A stretch of 49,846 nucleotides of DNA from Lutibacter sp. (GCA_030694935.1 JAUYUA010000049.1:1-49846), one strand, 5' to 3'. Positions 25,060 through 34,504 are shown, counted from the first letter of the stretch. Notes: generated from the sequence alone by a model not told the origin. Program-made: numbers and translations.

Positions 25060-26598
25060 ATGGCTGACAAAACAATAAAAGAAGGACATCCAAAAGCGCT
25101 CTATACGCTATTTGCCACTGAAATGTGGGAACGTTTCAGTTACTACGGAATGCGTGCGTTATTAACGCTTTATCTAACCGCAGAGCTTGCAAACGGAGGA
25201 TTTGGTTTAAACAGAGAAGAATCTTTGGCAATTTACGCCATCTTTACAGGTTTGGTTTACTTAACGCCAATATTAGGGGGTTGGGTAGCCGATAGTTTTT
25301 TAGGAAAACGAAAAACAGTTTACATTGGAGGTTTGGTGATGGCTGTTGGTCAGTCTTTGCTAGCCGCCAGCGCATTTTTGGTGGGCTCTGTAGATGCAGA
25401 AACGCGTTTATTCATGTTTAATTTTGGTTTGGGTGTGCTTATTATAGGTAACGGATTTTTCAAACCAAACATTTCAACCATTGTTGGTGAATTTTATGAA
25501 GACAACGATCCCAGAAAAGACTCGGCGTTTAACATTTTTTATATGGGAATAAACCTTGGCGCTATTTTAGGGCCATTTATCGCAGGTGCTTTAGGAGAAA
25601 ATGTTTCTTGGGGTTACGGTTACTTAGCAGCTTCGGTTGGTATGATCATAGGCGTGCTTTGGTTAAAATTTAATGAAAGTACCCTTGAACAAAAAGGGCT
25701 TCCGCCTAATTCACCGGATGATAAATTTATTTTGGACGGAAAAGACTGGCGCGATATTATTATCTATTCCATTGCTTTGGTGGTAGCGACTTTGGGCGTT
25801 ATTTTCTTGTGGAATTTAATATCAGACAATCCTGTTTTTGTCTTTGCGACTGATAATTTTTTAATAGCTCTTAACGCTAAACAAATAATCACTTATATTG
25901 GTTTTGCGGCATTGGTGATTGGATTGGGTTACACCATTAAAAAAGGCACAAACGGCTCGGCAGAATGGACACGAATGATCGTTATTTTAGTGCTCGCTTT
26001 TTTCAATATTGCTTTTTGGGCAGGATTTGAACAAGCCGGCGGTACCATGAACTTGTTTGCGAAAGAAAATACAGACCGACTTTTATTTGGATGGGAAGTT
26101 CCGGCGTCTTGGTATCAAAATATCAATCCGCTAGCCATTTTAATTTTCGCTCCAATATTCTCAGTAATGTGGCTGAAACTTGATGCGATGAAATTTAACC
26201 CAAGAACGCCACTGAAATTTGCCATCGGGCTGTTTTTAGGTGCTTTGGCATTTTTTATTATGACACAGGCAAGCAATGCTGCCGCTGGAGGAAATTTAGT
26301 TTCGCCTTGGTGGTTAGTGGTTGTTTATCTTGTTTTAACTTTTGGTGAATTGATGTTGTCGCCTATCGGACTTTCGATGATCACAAAATTGGCGCCGAAA
26401 AAATTGGTTTCGGTGGTGATGGGACTGTGGATGGCGAGTTTTGCCGCAGGTAACTATTTGGCTGGGATGCTGGAAAGTATTCTGCATAAATATGATTTTG
26501 CATTATATCCTTTTATAACAGGATTAATGTTAGCTTCAGGAGTTTGTTTGTTGGTATTGTCTCCATTCTTAAACAAAGCCATGAAAGGAATTCACTAA
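25060..26598 (+). CDS. POT-family proton-coupled peptide transporter
   Basis: A 512-residue MFS protein of the PTR2/POT family that imports di- and tripeptides with protons. The family signature EMWERFSYYGMRALLTLY is at ~20-37, carrying the ExxER proton-coupling motif. FNIFYMGINLGAILGPFIAG near 160-180 and FGELMLSPIGLSMITKLAPKK near 427 are the other PTR2 signatures. About 14 hydrophobic segments are present. It lies between DPP IV and a second POT gene and ends in its own terminator (26626-26664). Confidence 0.93.
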   Translation: MADKTIKEGHPKALYTLFATEMWERFSYYGMRALLTLYLTAELANGGFGLNREESLAIYAIFTGLVYLTPILGGWVADSFLGKRKTVYIGGLVMAVGQSLLAASAFLVGSVDAETRLFMFNFGLGVLIIGNGFFKPNISTIVGEFYEDNDPRKDSAFNIFYMGINLGAILGPFIAGALGENVSWGYGYLAASVGMIIGVLWLKFNESTLEQKGLPPNSPDDKFILDGKDWRDIIIYSIALVVATLGVIFLWNLISDNPVFVFATDNFLIALNAKQIITYIGFAALVIGLGYTIKKGTNGSAEWTRMIVILVLAFFNIAFWAGFEQAGGTMNLFAKENTDRLLFGWEVPASWYQNINPLAILIFAPIFSVMWLKLDAMKFNPRTPLKFAIGLFLGALAFFIMTQASNAAAGGNLVSPWWLVVVYLVLTFGELMLSPIGLSMITKLAPKKLVSVVMGLWMASFAAGNYLAGMLESILHKYDFALYPFITGLMLASGVCLLVLSPFLNKAMKGIH

Positions 26599-26625
26599 AA
26601 TATGATTACAAATCTATTATTTTAA

Positions 26626-26664
26626 TAAAAAAAGCTCAGGTAATTAATTGTCTGGGCTTTTTTG
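26626..26664 (+). terminator. Terminator between the two POT genes
   Basis: AAAAAGCTCAG, a 12-base loop, CTGGGCTTTTTT (one G-U pair), then T-rich sequence. It may attenuate read-through into the second transporter. Confidence 0.65.
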
Positions 26665-26690
26665 TGTTTAAAACTTATATATAAATACTT

Positions 26691-28721
26691 ATGGACAAAT
26701 CAAGAAACGACTTTTTTAAATCACAAGTCTTAGGTCATCCTTCTGGACTTTTCGTGTTATTTTTTACTGAAATGTGGGAACGTTTTTCATTTTATGGAAT
26801 GCGTGCCTTATTGGTGCTATTTTTAGTGAGCGCTTTAGGAATTGGTGGATGGGATTGGCCACGTGAAAATGCATTGGCTTTGTACGGAACATATTTGGCA
26901 ATGCTCTATTTAACGCCCATTATAGGCGGAATTTTAGCCGACAAATACTTAGGAAACAGACGTGCGATTATTATTGGCGCTGTTATTATGACTTTGGGCC
27001 ACGCAAGTATGGCTATTGAATCCAATCCGTTTTTTTTATATACAGGTTTGGGGTTATTGGTCATTGGAACCGGATTTTTTAAACCAAATATGACTTCTTT
27101 CATTTCTGTGCTGTACAAAGATTTTCCGGAGAAAAAAGATGGCGCTTACACCATTTTTTATATGGGCGTAAATGCCGGAGCTTTCTTGGGAATTATGCTT
27201 TGCGGTTATATGGGCGAAATGCTGGGCTGGAGCTGGGGTTTTGGTTTGGCGGGTATTTTTATGCTGTTGGGCTTGCTTCAATTTACTTTGGCACAGGGTA
27301 TTTTTGGCGATGTTGGGAAAAAACCAAACAAAGAAGATAAAACCATTAAAATTGATGAAAAAACGGAAGTTGAAGACCAATTAAATCCGTTTACTTTGAT
27401 TGACAGAATCCTGATTGTTATTATTGCCGTTGCTGGTTTAACCTGGGTAATCAATGATCCATTGTCTAAAATTGGGGCAGTTAACTTTTTGGAATTTGGA
27501 GGAACAGATTATTCGAGTGCCACCATAATTATAACGCTCCTGCTTTTTGTTTACCTTTTAGGTTCAAGAATTGTAAGATACAGTCCAGTTACCAGAGACA
27601 AAATGTTTGCCGTGGTGATTTTTGCATTTTTCATTATTTTCTTCTGGGCTTCTTTTGAACAAGCGGGAGGATCTATGAGTATTTTCGCAAAAGATTATAC
27701 CAGCAGAATCTTGTCGGGAAATTCAGCTATGATTTTCAATGTTGTTGATGTAATCATCACCGTGGTGCCTGTTGCCATTATTACCTGGGTGTTGTTTTTA
27801 CTTTTTAAACAAACCTTTAAAAAATATTTATGGTCAAATTTGGTGTTGGGATTTAGTTTTATCATTATCTGGGGATTGATTATTTGGAAAGTGAACACAA
27901 ACTTCAGCACCTATTCTTATGAAATAAGCTATCAAACCTATCGAATTTCAGAAACCGATGACAAAGGCGAAACAACTGTAAAAGATTTTCCCATAACTGC
28001 AGAAACTGTTATTCCGGAAAATGCGGTTTTGGTCGACAATACTACTGTAATTAGAGTTGCCAACGATTTTGTTGAAAATGATAAAATAGCCATTATTGAT
28101 ATTGATAAAAAAGGAACAAATTACAAATATTTAACCACCCAACAGGCCGATTTAATCAATACTAATATTGCAGCAACCGTTGTGGCAAAAAAAGACAATG
28201 AAATTCAAATTCCAGCTACGTGGTTTTTAATTCTAAACTCTTTGTTTATCATCGCTTTTGCGCCTTTATTTTCTAAATGGTGGGAAAGCAAATACAATCC
28301 GAAACCCGCCAATAAATACGCCATTGGCTTGTTCTTTCTGGGAATTGGTTTTGCATTTTTGGCTTATGGCGCAGCTGGAATTCCACAAGGTGCCAAAACA
28401 GCTTCGGTTAGCATTGTTTGGCTGATACTCGCTTACCTTTTCCATACATTGGGAGAACTTTGCGTGTCGCCGGTCGGACTTTCTTATGTAAGCAAATTGG
28501 TGCCGGCAAGAATGATTGCTTTTATGTTTGGCGTTTGGTATTTGGCATTGGCCATCGGTAACAAAACATCGGGGCAAATGGGCGCAATGATTGACGATAT
28601 TACAGAGAAATATGACATTTCAACTTTCTTTTTGATATTTACGTTTGTGCCAATTATTATTGGTCTAATTGCGCTATCTCTAAATCCGGTTTTGAAAAAA
28701 TTAATGCACGGCGTAAAATAA
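26691..28721 (+). CDS. POT-family peptide transporter with large extra-membrane insertion
   Basis: A 676-residue paralogue of the preceding transporter with the same signatures: EMWERFSFYGMRALLVLF at ~24-41, YTIFYMGVNAGAFLGIM near 153 and LGELCVSPVGLSYVSKLVPAR near 586. Between two late membrane helices, at ~405-505, it carries a soluble segment of about 100 residues that is rich in Thr, Asp and beta-prone stretches (SYQTYRISETDDKGETT...). The first POT protein lacks it. POT proteins of animals have a large extracellular domain at a comparable position, and some Bacteroidota paralogues do as well. Its role here is unknown. Confidence 0.9.
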   Translation: MDKSRNDFFKSQVLGHPSGLFVLFFTEMWERFSFYGMRALLVLFLVSALGIGGWDWPRENALALYGTYLAMLYLTPIIGGILADKYLGNRRAIIIGAVIMTLGHASMAIESNPFFLYTGLGLLVIGTGFFKPNMTSFISVLYKDFPEKKDGAYTIFYMGVNAGAFLGIMLCGYMGEMLGWSWGFGLAGIFMLLGLLQFTLAQGIFGDVGKKPNKEDKTIKIDEKTEVEDQLNPFTLIDRILIVIIAVAGLTWVINDPLSKIGAVNFLEFGGTDYSSATIIITLLLFVYLLGSRIVRYSPVTRDKMFAVVIFAFFIIFFWASFEQAGGSMSIFAKDYTSRILSGNSAMIFNVVDVIITVVPVAIITWVLFLLFKQTFKKYLWSNLVLGFSFIIIWGLIIWKVNTNFSTYSYEISYQTYRISETDDKGETTVKDFPITAETVIPENAVLVDNTTVIRVANDFVENDKIAIIDIDKKGTNYKYLTTQQADLINTNIAATVVAKKDNEIQIPATWFLILNSLFIIAFAPLFSKWWESKYNPKPANKYAIGLFFLGIGFAFLAYGAAGIPQGAKTASVSIVWLILAYLFHTLGELCVSPVGLSYVSKLVPARMIAFMFGVWYLALAIGNKTSGQMGAMIDDITEKYDISTFFLIFTFVPIIIGLIALSLNPVLKKLMHGVK

Positions 28722-28735
28722 TTTAAAAAACTTTG

Positions 28736-28743
28736 TAAATTTG
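28736..28743 (+). promoter_or_regulatory. Promoter -7 box of the thioredoxin-like gene
   Basis: TAAATTTG matches TAnnTTTG, 42 bases upstream of the start codon. No convincing -33 box is visible. Confidence 0.4.
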
Positions 28744-28784
28744 GCAACATTATTGCGTCAAACGCTCAAAGAAACATAAAACTA

Positions 28785-29330
28785 ATGAATATGAAAAAAA
28801 TACTTATTTTAACAATTGCATTATTCAGCCTTTCCATTTCTGCACAAGGAATTAAATGGATGAGTTTTGAAGACGCTGTTAAAGCCCAGAAAGTTACGCC
28901 CAAAAAAATATTTGTTGATGCGTATACCGTTTGGTGTGGGCCTTGTAAATTGTTAGATAAAAACACCTTTTCCAATCCGGATTTGATTGCCTATATGAAC
29001 AAAAACTATTATTCGGTTAAATTTAATGCTGAAGGCAATGAAACTGTTATATTTAAAGGTAAAAAATATACCAATCCTGGTTTTAACCCAAATTCAAACG
29101 GCAGAAACAGTTCGCACGAGTTGTCAGGTTTTTTTGGAATTAGAGCATACCCAACATTGTTGTTTTTAGATGAGGATGCTAATTTTATTACGCCTTTAAC
29201 GGGTTACAGAACGCCAACGCAATTGGAACTTTATTTAAAAATGTTTTTAAATGACGATTATAAAAATTTAAAAACGCAGGAAGAATTTAATGCCTATTCC
29301 ACCAATTTTAAATATGAGTTTAAAGAATAA
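28785..29330 (+). CDS. Secreted thioredoxin-fold protein
   Basis: A 181-residue protein. The signal peptide is ~1-21 (SLSISAQG). A thioredoxin-like domain has the redox motif VWCGPCKLLDKN at ~48-59 and the cis-proline segment RAYPTLLFLDED near 126. Between them is a family-typical loop, KYTNPGFNPNSNGRNSSHEL. It probably acts as a periplasmic disulfide reductase or oxidant-defence protein, but its partner is not identifiable. A pair of inverted repeats lies directly downstream. Confidence 0.85.
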   Translation: MNMKKILILTIALFSLSISAQGIKWMSFEDAVKAQKVTPKKIFVDAYTVWCGPCKLLDKNTFSNPDLIAYMNKNYYSVKFNAEGNETVIFKGKKYTNPGFNPNSNGRNSSHELSGFFGIRAYPTLLFLDEDANFITPLTGYRTPTQLELYLKMFLNDDYKNLKTQEEFNAYSTNFKYEFKE

Positions 29331-29338
29331 ATAAGTGC

Positions 29339-29455
29339 CTAGAGTTTAGAGTGCCTAAAATGCCTAAAGTTAAGTTCAATAAAACTTTACTTTTATACAG
29401 AACAATTTTTATTTTAACTCTAAGTACTTCAAACTTTAGGCACTTTAAGTACTGT
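29339..29455. repeat. Inverted-repeat region between convergent genes
   Basis: AGTGCCTAAAATGCCTAAAGTT near 29350-29371 is mirrored by AACTTTAGGCACTTTAAGTAC near 29430-29451. The pairing could form a long stem that serves as a bidirectional terminator between the thioredoxin-like and ComEC-like genes. Confidence 0.5.
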
Positions 29456-29462
29456 TTTTTAA

Positions 29463-31508
29463 CTATTTATTGAGAACAAAAGCTCCTTTTTGCAACGTGT
29501 TGTGAAAAGGAGTTTTATTTTTTAGGCACGTTTCTTCCCAATCTTTCAAATAACTTTTATAGTTTGTGCCATCTGCAATAATTATTTTTGGATTGAGTTC
29601 TTTTAAAAGCCTTTCCAGATTTATTTTAGGCGATTGCCTTAAAATTATCATGGTTAGCTTTACTGAAGTAAACTTGTAAAGTCCCAAACTATCAACAATT
29701 AAAATAATTTCGTTGTTAAATGTATACAGATTTTTTATTTTTTCTGAAGGCAGCATTTCGTCCAATTCCGCGCCAACCAAATAGGCCATTTTGAAATTAG
29801 AGGATGTTTTTAAGGAATCTGCTGAAGAACTGAATTGAATCTTATTTCCGTTTCTTTTTCCGATTGTGCTTGCTTTGCTTTGATTAAAAACAATAAATTC
29901 ATTGGCAGACTGAGTCCTATATTTTTCAAAAATAAATACAGTTTGAAGCAACACCACCGATATTAATGCGAACACAAATCGGTAAAAAACTTTTTTCTCC
30001 GTCCATTTTAGTCCAAAAAACAACAGCGCATAAAATGCAACCATCAGCAAAAAAGACATGGAGATTTGTTGGATGATAAAAATTTCCTGGTCTGCTATCC
30101 ACGCTATGAAATTATTCATTTGCCGAATGACAAAAATGTAAGCATCCACCATAAAATGAGGTGCCATTTGTAAAACAGCTAACGCCATAATGACAATTCC
30201 GGCAGTTAAAATAATTCCCAACACAGGAATAATCACCAAATTAGACAAAAAGAACAATCCGGGAAATTGATGAAAATAATACAAACTCAATGGCAATACG
30301 CCAATTTGTGCTGCCGCTGAAACCGTTAACAATTGCCATAATTTATCTAAAACCCAAAATTTCGGCTTCCATAAATTGTAAATTTTTGGCTGAATCCAAA
30401 CAATGGAAAAAACGGCCAGATAGCTAAGCTGAAATCCGACTTCAAACAAATAATACGGATTAAAGAGCAACAGAAAAAACATAGAAATCACCAATGTTTT
30501 GAAAGTGCTTGATGGTCGGTTTACGTACATTCCTATCGCAATTGCGGTAAACATCGCCACCGCCCTAACCACCGAAGGAGACAAACCCGCAATAATGGCG
30601 TACATCCACAAAATAACAATAATGAGCGCCGTAGCCGTCATTTTTCCGTATTTAAAATAATGTAACGGTTTGAAAATCGCTGTTAAAATGAGCAATATAA
30701 TCCCAATGTGCAGTCCGGAAATCGCCAAAATGTGAATGGCTCCGGCGCCTATATAACTTTGTTGCAATTCACTTGTTAAGTGTTGCCGTTGGCCTAAAAG
30801 CAACGCATTTACCACCGCCAGCTCGTCGTTTTTAAATCCATACTGAATTAAAGCAACATTGATCTTTTCTCTAATGTTGGCCGCAATTCCTTTTACAGTT
30901 TGATTGGTTTTCTTCAAACTTAAAAATTGGGAATTGTCTCCATAAATCTGATGGTGAATTTGTTGTTGCCGCAAATATTTTTTATAATCAAAAACATACG
31001 GATTCAAAGGTTCAGCGATTTCATTGAAAATCATTTTAACCGCCAAATGATCATCGACCTGAAACTGGCTAATTGCGCTGTCTTTTTTAATGTTGACCAA
31101 TATTTTGCCGATGCTTTTTTTGCCGTTCAGCTGAAAAACCTCAGCTTCATATTTGTTGTAATAGTTGGTAGATTTTAATACGCTTTCAATGGTAATTAAA
31201 GCAGAAACCAGCTCATTTGTTGAAAATTGAAGTTCTTTGGAATAGTGTTTTTTATTGTTTAACTGATTTTTAAATGTAATTGAGCCAAAACCAATGAAAA
31301 AGGAAAGCAAAAAAACCAATGCGGGAAAAATAAACGGCGTTTGAAATTGTTTGTTGGCGTAAAAAAAGGCTGACGTAAGCAACAAAATGAATACTCCCAA
31401 AAAAACAACCAATTGAATTGGGGGAATGCTGAAATAATTTCCAAATAGGATTCCAATTATCAAAAAGAAAGTAAGTTGCGCGGGAATAAATTTCAGAAAT
31501 TTTATCAT
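29463..31508 (-). CDS. ComEC/Rec2-family DNA uptake channel protein
   Basis: A 681-residue polytopic membrane protein. The N-terminal ~50-190 is a DUF4131/OB-like extracytoplasmic domain. The competence-domain membrane core follows, with ALLLGQRQHLTSELQQSYIGAGAIHILAISGLHIG around 240-275, a segment characteristic of the ComEC family. The C-terminal ~155 residues have no HxHxDH metallo-beta-lactamase motif. This agrees with the shortened C-terminus common in Bacteroidota members. It is predicted to pass single-stranded DNA across the inner membrane during natural transformation, but competence has not been shown for this organism. Confidence 0.87.
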   Translation of the reverse strand: MIKFLKFIPAQLTFFLIIGILFGNYFSIPPIQLVVFLGVFILLLTSAFFYANKQFQTPFIFPALVFLLSFFIGFGSITFKNQLNNKKHYSKELQFSTNELVSALITIESVLKSTNYYNKYEAEVFQLNGKKSIGKILVNIKKDSAISQFQVDDHLAVKMIFNEIAEPLNPYVFDYKKYLRQQQIHHQIYGDNSQFLSLKKTNQTVKGIAANIREKINVALIQYGFKNDELAVVNALLLGQRQHLTSELQQSYIGAGAIHILAISGLHIGIILLILTAIFKPLHYFKYGKMTATALIIVILWMYAIIAGLSPSVVRAVAMFTAIAIGMYVNRPSSTFKTLVISMFFLLLFNPYYLFEVGFQLSYLAVFSIVWIQPKIYNLWKPKFWVLDKLWQLLTVSAAAQIGVLPLSLYYFHQFPGLFFLSNLVIIPVLGIILTAGIVIMALAVLQMAPHFMVDAYIFVIRQMNNFIAWIADQEIFIIQQISMSFLLMVAFYALLFFGLKWTEKKVFYRFVFALISVVLLQTVFIFEKYRTQSANEFIVFNQSKASTIGKRNGNKIQFSSSADSLKTSSNFKMAYLVGAELDEMLPSEKIKNLYTFNNEIILIVDSLGLYKFTSVKLTMIILRQSPKINLERLLKELNPKIIIADGTNYKSYLKDWEETCLKNKTPFHNTLQKGAFVLNK

Positions 31509-31615
31509 AGCGCCATAAAGTTACTGAAAATAAATGAATCAGAATTTTATTTTTAATTCAATCCTCCATTGCTAAAAGAATGACTTATGTCATTATTAAC
31601 CATGACAATATAAGG

Positions 31616-31623
31616 TAATTTTG
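31616..31623 (+). promoter_or_regulatory. Promoter -7 box of the secreted hypothetical gene
   Basis: TAATTTTG matches TAnnTTTG, 23 bases upstream of the ATG at 31647. The -33 region is not convincing. Confidence 0.4.
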
Positions 31624-31646
31624 GTTTCTTAATAAATATATTAAAT

Positions 31647-32534
31647 ATGAGAAATCTAATTATCAGCAGTATTGCAATTTTAATTTTTAGCTTTAATTCA
31701 AAAGCGCAAGATTTGTCGCCTTACATAAAAATAGGCGAAACTGGCGAAACCATGCAACAGGCATCTGAAAAAATTACCCAAGCTTTACAAAACAATGCCT
31801 TTACCATTTTAGGGACTTACAATCCTTCAAACAAAAGTACTTTAAAAGTGATTGCGTTTACCAGAACCGATTTGAAAAACACCGTTGTAAAAGTGACCGA
31901 CAGAGGCGCACTTGCTGCGGTATTTAAAGTTGGCTTGGTTGAAAAAAACGGAAAGGTAACCATGTCATACACCAATCCTGAATATATTTTAAGAGCCTAT
32001 TTAGGAGATAATTACAATACCCACAAAAGCGCACTTCAAAAAGTTACTGCCGATTTAAAAACCACATTTGCGGCCATTGGGCAAGAATCTAGTCCGTTTG
32101 GCGGAAGTGTGAAAGCAGAAAATTTAAAAAAATATCATTATAAAGTAATGATGCCTTACTTTACCGATCCCGTTACGCTTAATGAATTTTCATCGTTTGA
32201 AGAAGGCGTAAAAACAATAGAAGCCAATTTAAAAGCTAAAAAAGGAGAAACGGTTTTGGTTTATAAACTGATTTATGAAAAAGAAAACGTGGCTGTTTTT
32301 GGCATTGGTTTACAAAACAAAGCAAAAGGAGAATCTCATTTTTTGCCAATTATTGGAGAAGACAATATTGCCGCCATGCCTTATGAAATTATTTTACAAG
32401 GGAAAAAAGCAACGATGCTTCCCGGGAAATACCGATTGGCGGTAAGCTGGCCCAATTTAACTATGGGAACTTTTATGAAAATTGTGAGCACTCCGGGTTA
32501 TATTGAAGACACTTTGGAAGCTGTTTGTAAGTAG
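31647..32534 (+). CDS. Secreted hypothetical protein with two similar domains
   Basis: A 295-residue protein with a signal peptide (1-20, NSKAQ). The mature part appears to hold two alpha/beta domains, ~30-140 (KITQALQNNAFTILGTYNP) and ~160-290 (FSSFEEGVKTIEANLKAKK). The first loosely resembles the DUF302 fold, but I am not certain. No catalytic motif is evident. The gene stands alone, and the next feature is a 555-base repeat-rich intergenic region. Confidence 0.75.
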   Translation: MRNLIISSIAILIFSFNSKAQDLSPYIKIGETGETMQQASEKITQALQNNAFTILGTYNPSNKSTLKVIAFTRTDLKNTVVKVTDRGALAAVFKVGLVEKNGKVTMSYTNPEYILRAYLGDNYNTHKSALQKVTADLKTTFAAIGQESSPFGGSVKAENLKKYHYKVMMPYFTDPVTLNEFSSFEEGVKTIEANLKAKKGETVLVYKLIYEKENVAVFGIGLQNKAKGESHFLPIIGEDNIAAMPYEIILQGKKATMLPGKYRLAVSWPNLTMGTFMKIVSTPGYIEDTLEAVCK

Positions 32535-32635
32535 AAATTTTAATTGAAACTTTTTGATAGGGTTTAGGATTTTGATAAAATTTTAAACCCTATTTTCTGC
32601 GCTATGTTTTAAAATGGAATAGGAATGATTACAGA

Positions 32636-32806
32636 TTTAACCGCAAGGGTCGCAAAAAAAAATTCGCAAGGAGCGCTAAATAAATTATCAATTGTAAACC
32701 AAATGCGTATTCTATGATAAAAACAAGTGAAAAATCATAAAAATCAATTCAATTGAAATTTATTTAACCGCAAGGGTCGCAAAGAAAAATTCGCAAGGAG
32801 CGCTAT
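32636..32806 (+). repeat. Paired CCGCAAGGGTCGCAAA repeats
   Basis: Two near-identical ~45-base units (AACCGCAAGGGTCGCAAA..AAAAATTCGCAAGGAGCGCTA) lie at 32639-32684 and 32764-32805, about 125 bases apart. A weaker relative, AATCCCGCAAAGTAAATACGC, lies near 40242. None encodes protein. Confidence 0.75.
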
Positions 32807-32865
32807 TTGTTTTGGTTAAGATTCGATTAAGTCATTTTAAAAATCGTTTATCGTAAATCCGTCAC

Positions 32866-33076
32866 CCTGAGCGGTGGTTGCTGAGCGAAGTCGAAGGAAG
32901 CCGAAGGGCGTAAATCAATTGCGTTAAGGATTGAAGTGGAAATCCTTTTTTTGAGATTTTTCTTCTCAAAAAAAGATTGGAACGGAAAGCCTGACCTGCC
33001 AGCTGGCAGGCCTGCCAAATGGCGGATAACGCCTACCATAATGGCAGGCAGGCCTACCAAAAAGGCAGGCAGACTC
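32866..33076 (+). repeat. Structured interspersed element, copy B (full length) with flanking repeats
   Basis: The stretch opens with CCCTGAGCGGTGG..CTGAGCGAAGTCGAAGG repeats at 32866-32897. The core runs from GCGTTA at 32921 to AACGCC at 33028-33033, and these ends can pair. Inside are GATTGAAGTGGAAATCC, a hairpin TTTTTTTGAGA..TCTCAAAAAAA, GATTGGAACGGAAAGCC and a CCTGCC.GGCAGG stem. It ends in GGCAGGCAGGCC repeats. It lies between convergent genes. The architecture hints at a structured RNA. An Rfam class such as Flavo-1 is a candidate, but I could not test it. Confidence 0.5.
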
Positions 33077-33090
33077 AAAATATACTTTAA

Positions 33091-34212
33091 TTAAATTGCC
33101 TTTTGATTCTTATCAATAATCAGCTCCGCCACTTTTTTGGAAGCGCCTTTGCCGCCAAGTTTTTTCTCCAAATCATAATAATCCATAAACATTAAAGCGC
33201 GTTGGTAACCGTCAATAATTTTATGAAGCTCGATTTCTAAATTTTTTTCATTAAAATCGTCCTGTATCAACTCTTTCACCACTTCCTTGTCCATAATTAA
33301 ATTTACGAGCGAAATAAATTTCAATTTCACCAAACGCTTGCCAATTTGGTAGGATATATTGCTGGTTTTATAGCAAACAATTTGGGGGATTTTAAACAAA
33401 GCGGTTTCCAAGGTTGCCGTTCCGGAAGTGACGATGGCCGCATAGGAAACGGACAGCAAATCGTAGGTTTTGTTGGGCACAAATTTCACATTGTCTTTGG
33501 TGATAAACTGCTGGTAAAAATCATAATCCTGACTTGGCGCGCCTGCAATCACAAACTGGAAATCGGGAAATTTATCAACGATGTTTAACATTATGGAAAG
33601 GATTTTTTTAATTTCTTGCTTTCTGCTTCCCGGCAATAATGCAACAATAGGTTTGCTGTTGAGCTGGTGTATTTCCCTAAAGGTATTTTCATCCATTTGG
33701 GTTCTGTCGGCAATCGCGTCAATTAACGGATGGCCCACAAAATGTACCGGAAAATGGTGTTTTTTTTCGTAAAAGTCTTTTTCAAAAGGCAAAATCACGT
33801 ACATTTCATCCACATCACGTTTGATGATTTTAATGCGATTTTCTTTCCACGCCCAAATTTGTGGTGAAATATAATAATGGACTTTAATGCCGGCTTTTTT
33901 GGCGAATTCGGCAATTCGCATGTTAAATCCGGGATAATCTATCAAGATTAAAACATCGGGTTTAAAATTTAGGATATCATTTTTGCAGACACTTATATTT
34001 TTAAAAATTTCCCTTAAATTCATAAAAACTTCGGCAAAACCCATAAACGCCAAATCGCGATAATGTTTCACCAAAGTACCGCCAACCTGTTGCATTAAAT
34101 CGCCTCCCCAAAATCTGATTTCGGCTGATGAATCTTTCTCCATCAATGCTTTCATCAAATTAGAACCATGTAAATCTCCCGAAGCCTCGCCAGCGATAAT
34201 GTAATACTTCAT
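33091..34212 (-). CDS. lpxB: Lipid-A-disaccharide synthase
   Basis: A 373-residue peripheral membrane glycosyltransferase that condenses UDP-2,3-diacylglucosamine with lipid X. I start at ATG 34212 (MKYYIIAGEASGDLHGSNLM), because the upstream in-frame ATG 34260 overlaps the neighbour. Motifs are GEASGDLHG near 8, GHPLIDAI near 158, ALLPGSRKQEIKKIL near 190 and TSGTATLETALF near 275. It is followed upstream by a small membrane gene and surE in one minus-strand unit. Together with lptC this indicates an LPS-bearing outer membrane. Confidence 0.93.
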   Translation of the reverse strand: MKYYIIAGEASGDLHGSNLMKALMEKDSSAEIRFWGGDLMQQVGGTLVKHYRDLAFMGFAEVFMNLREIFKNISVCKNDILNFKPDVLILIDYPGFNMRIAEFAKKAGIKVHYYISPQIWAWKENRIKIIKRDVDEMYVILPFEKDFYEKKHHFPVHFVGHPLIDAIADRTQMDENTFREIHQLNSKPIVALLPGSRKQEIKKILSIMLNIVDKFPDFQFVIAGAPSQDYDFYQQFITKDNVKFVPNKTYDLLSVSYAAIVTSGTATLETALFKIPQIVCYKTSNISYQIGKRLVKLKFISLVNLIMDKEVVKELIQDDFNEKNLEIELHKIIDGYQRALMFMDYYDLEKKLGGKGASKKVAELIIDKNQKAI

Positions 34213-34219
34213 TATAAAG

Positions 34220-34504
34220 TTACTTTTTAAACAATGTGAGCAATAAAACGATAAATGCAATTAAAAAAGTTTCCATGACAACGCCTCTTGCCCTGTAAAT
34301 TTGTTTCTTTTTTAAGAACACAAAAAATACAAAAAAGTTTGCAATGGCGCCCAAAACCAAAATTTTTCCTTCTAAATTGCCTTCTTTTATGAGCGCCAAG
34401 CTTTCATAAAAATCAACTGGCGAAAAGAATTCAATAAACAGAAAACAGCCAAAAGATGTTGCCACCAAAGCGACCAAAAAGCCAATAAGCATTTCCTTTT
34501 TCAT
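34220..34504 (-). CDS. Small conserved membrane protein between surE and lpxB
   Basis: A 94-residue protein with three hydrophobic helices (about 5-27, 46-64 and 75-92) and a KKKQIYRARG cytoplasmic loop. It is 7 bases from lpxB and 28 from surE, so it is probably co-transcribed. This gene order recurs in Flavobacteriia, but the protein has no known function. Confidence 0.75.
   Translation of the reverse strand: MKKEMLIGFLVALVATSFGCFLFIEFFSPVDFYESLALIKEGNLEGKILVLGAIANFFVFFVFLKKKQIYRARGVVMETFLIAFIVLLLTLFKK

Noticed and set aside
32848-33078. A 76-residue minus-strand ORF with LPAGRSGFP
   Set aside because: It lies entirely in the structured element and CTGAGC repeats. The residues are repeat translation.
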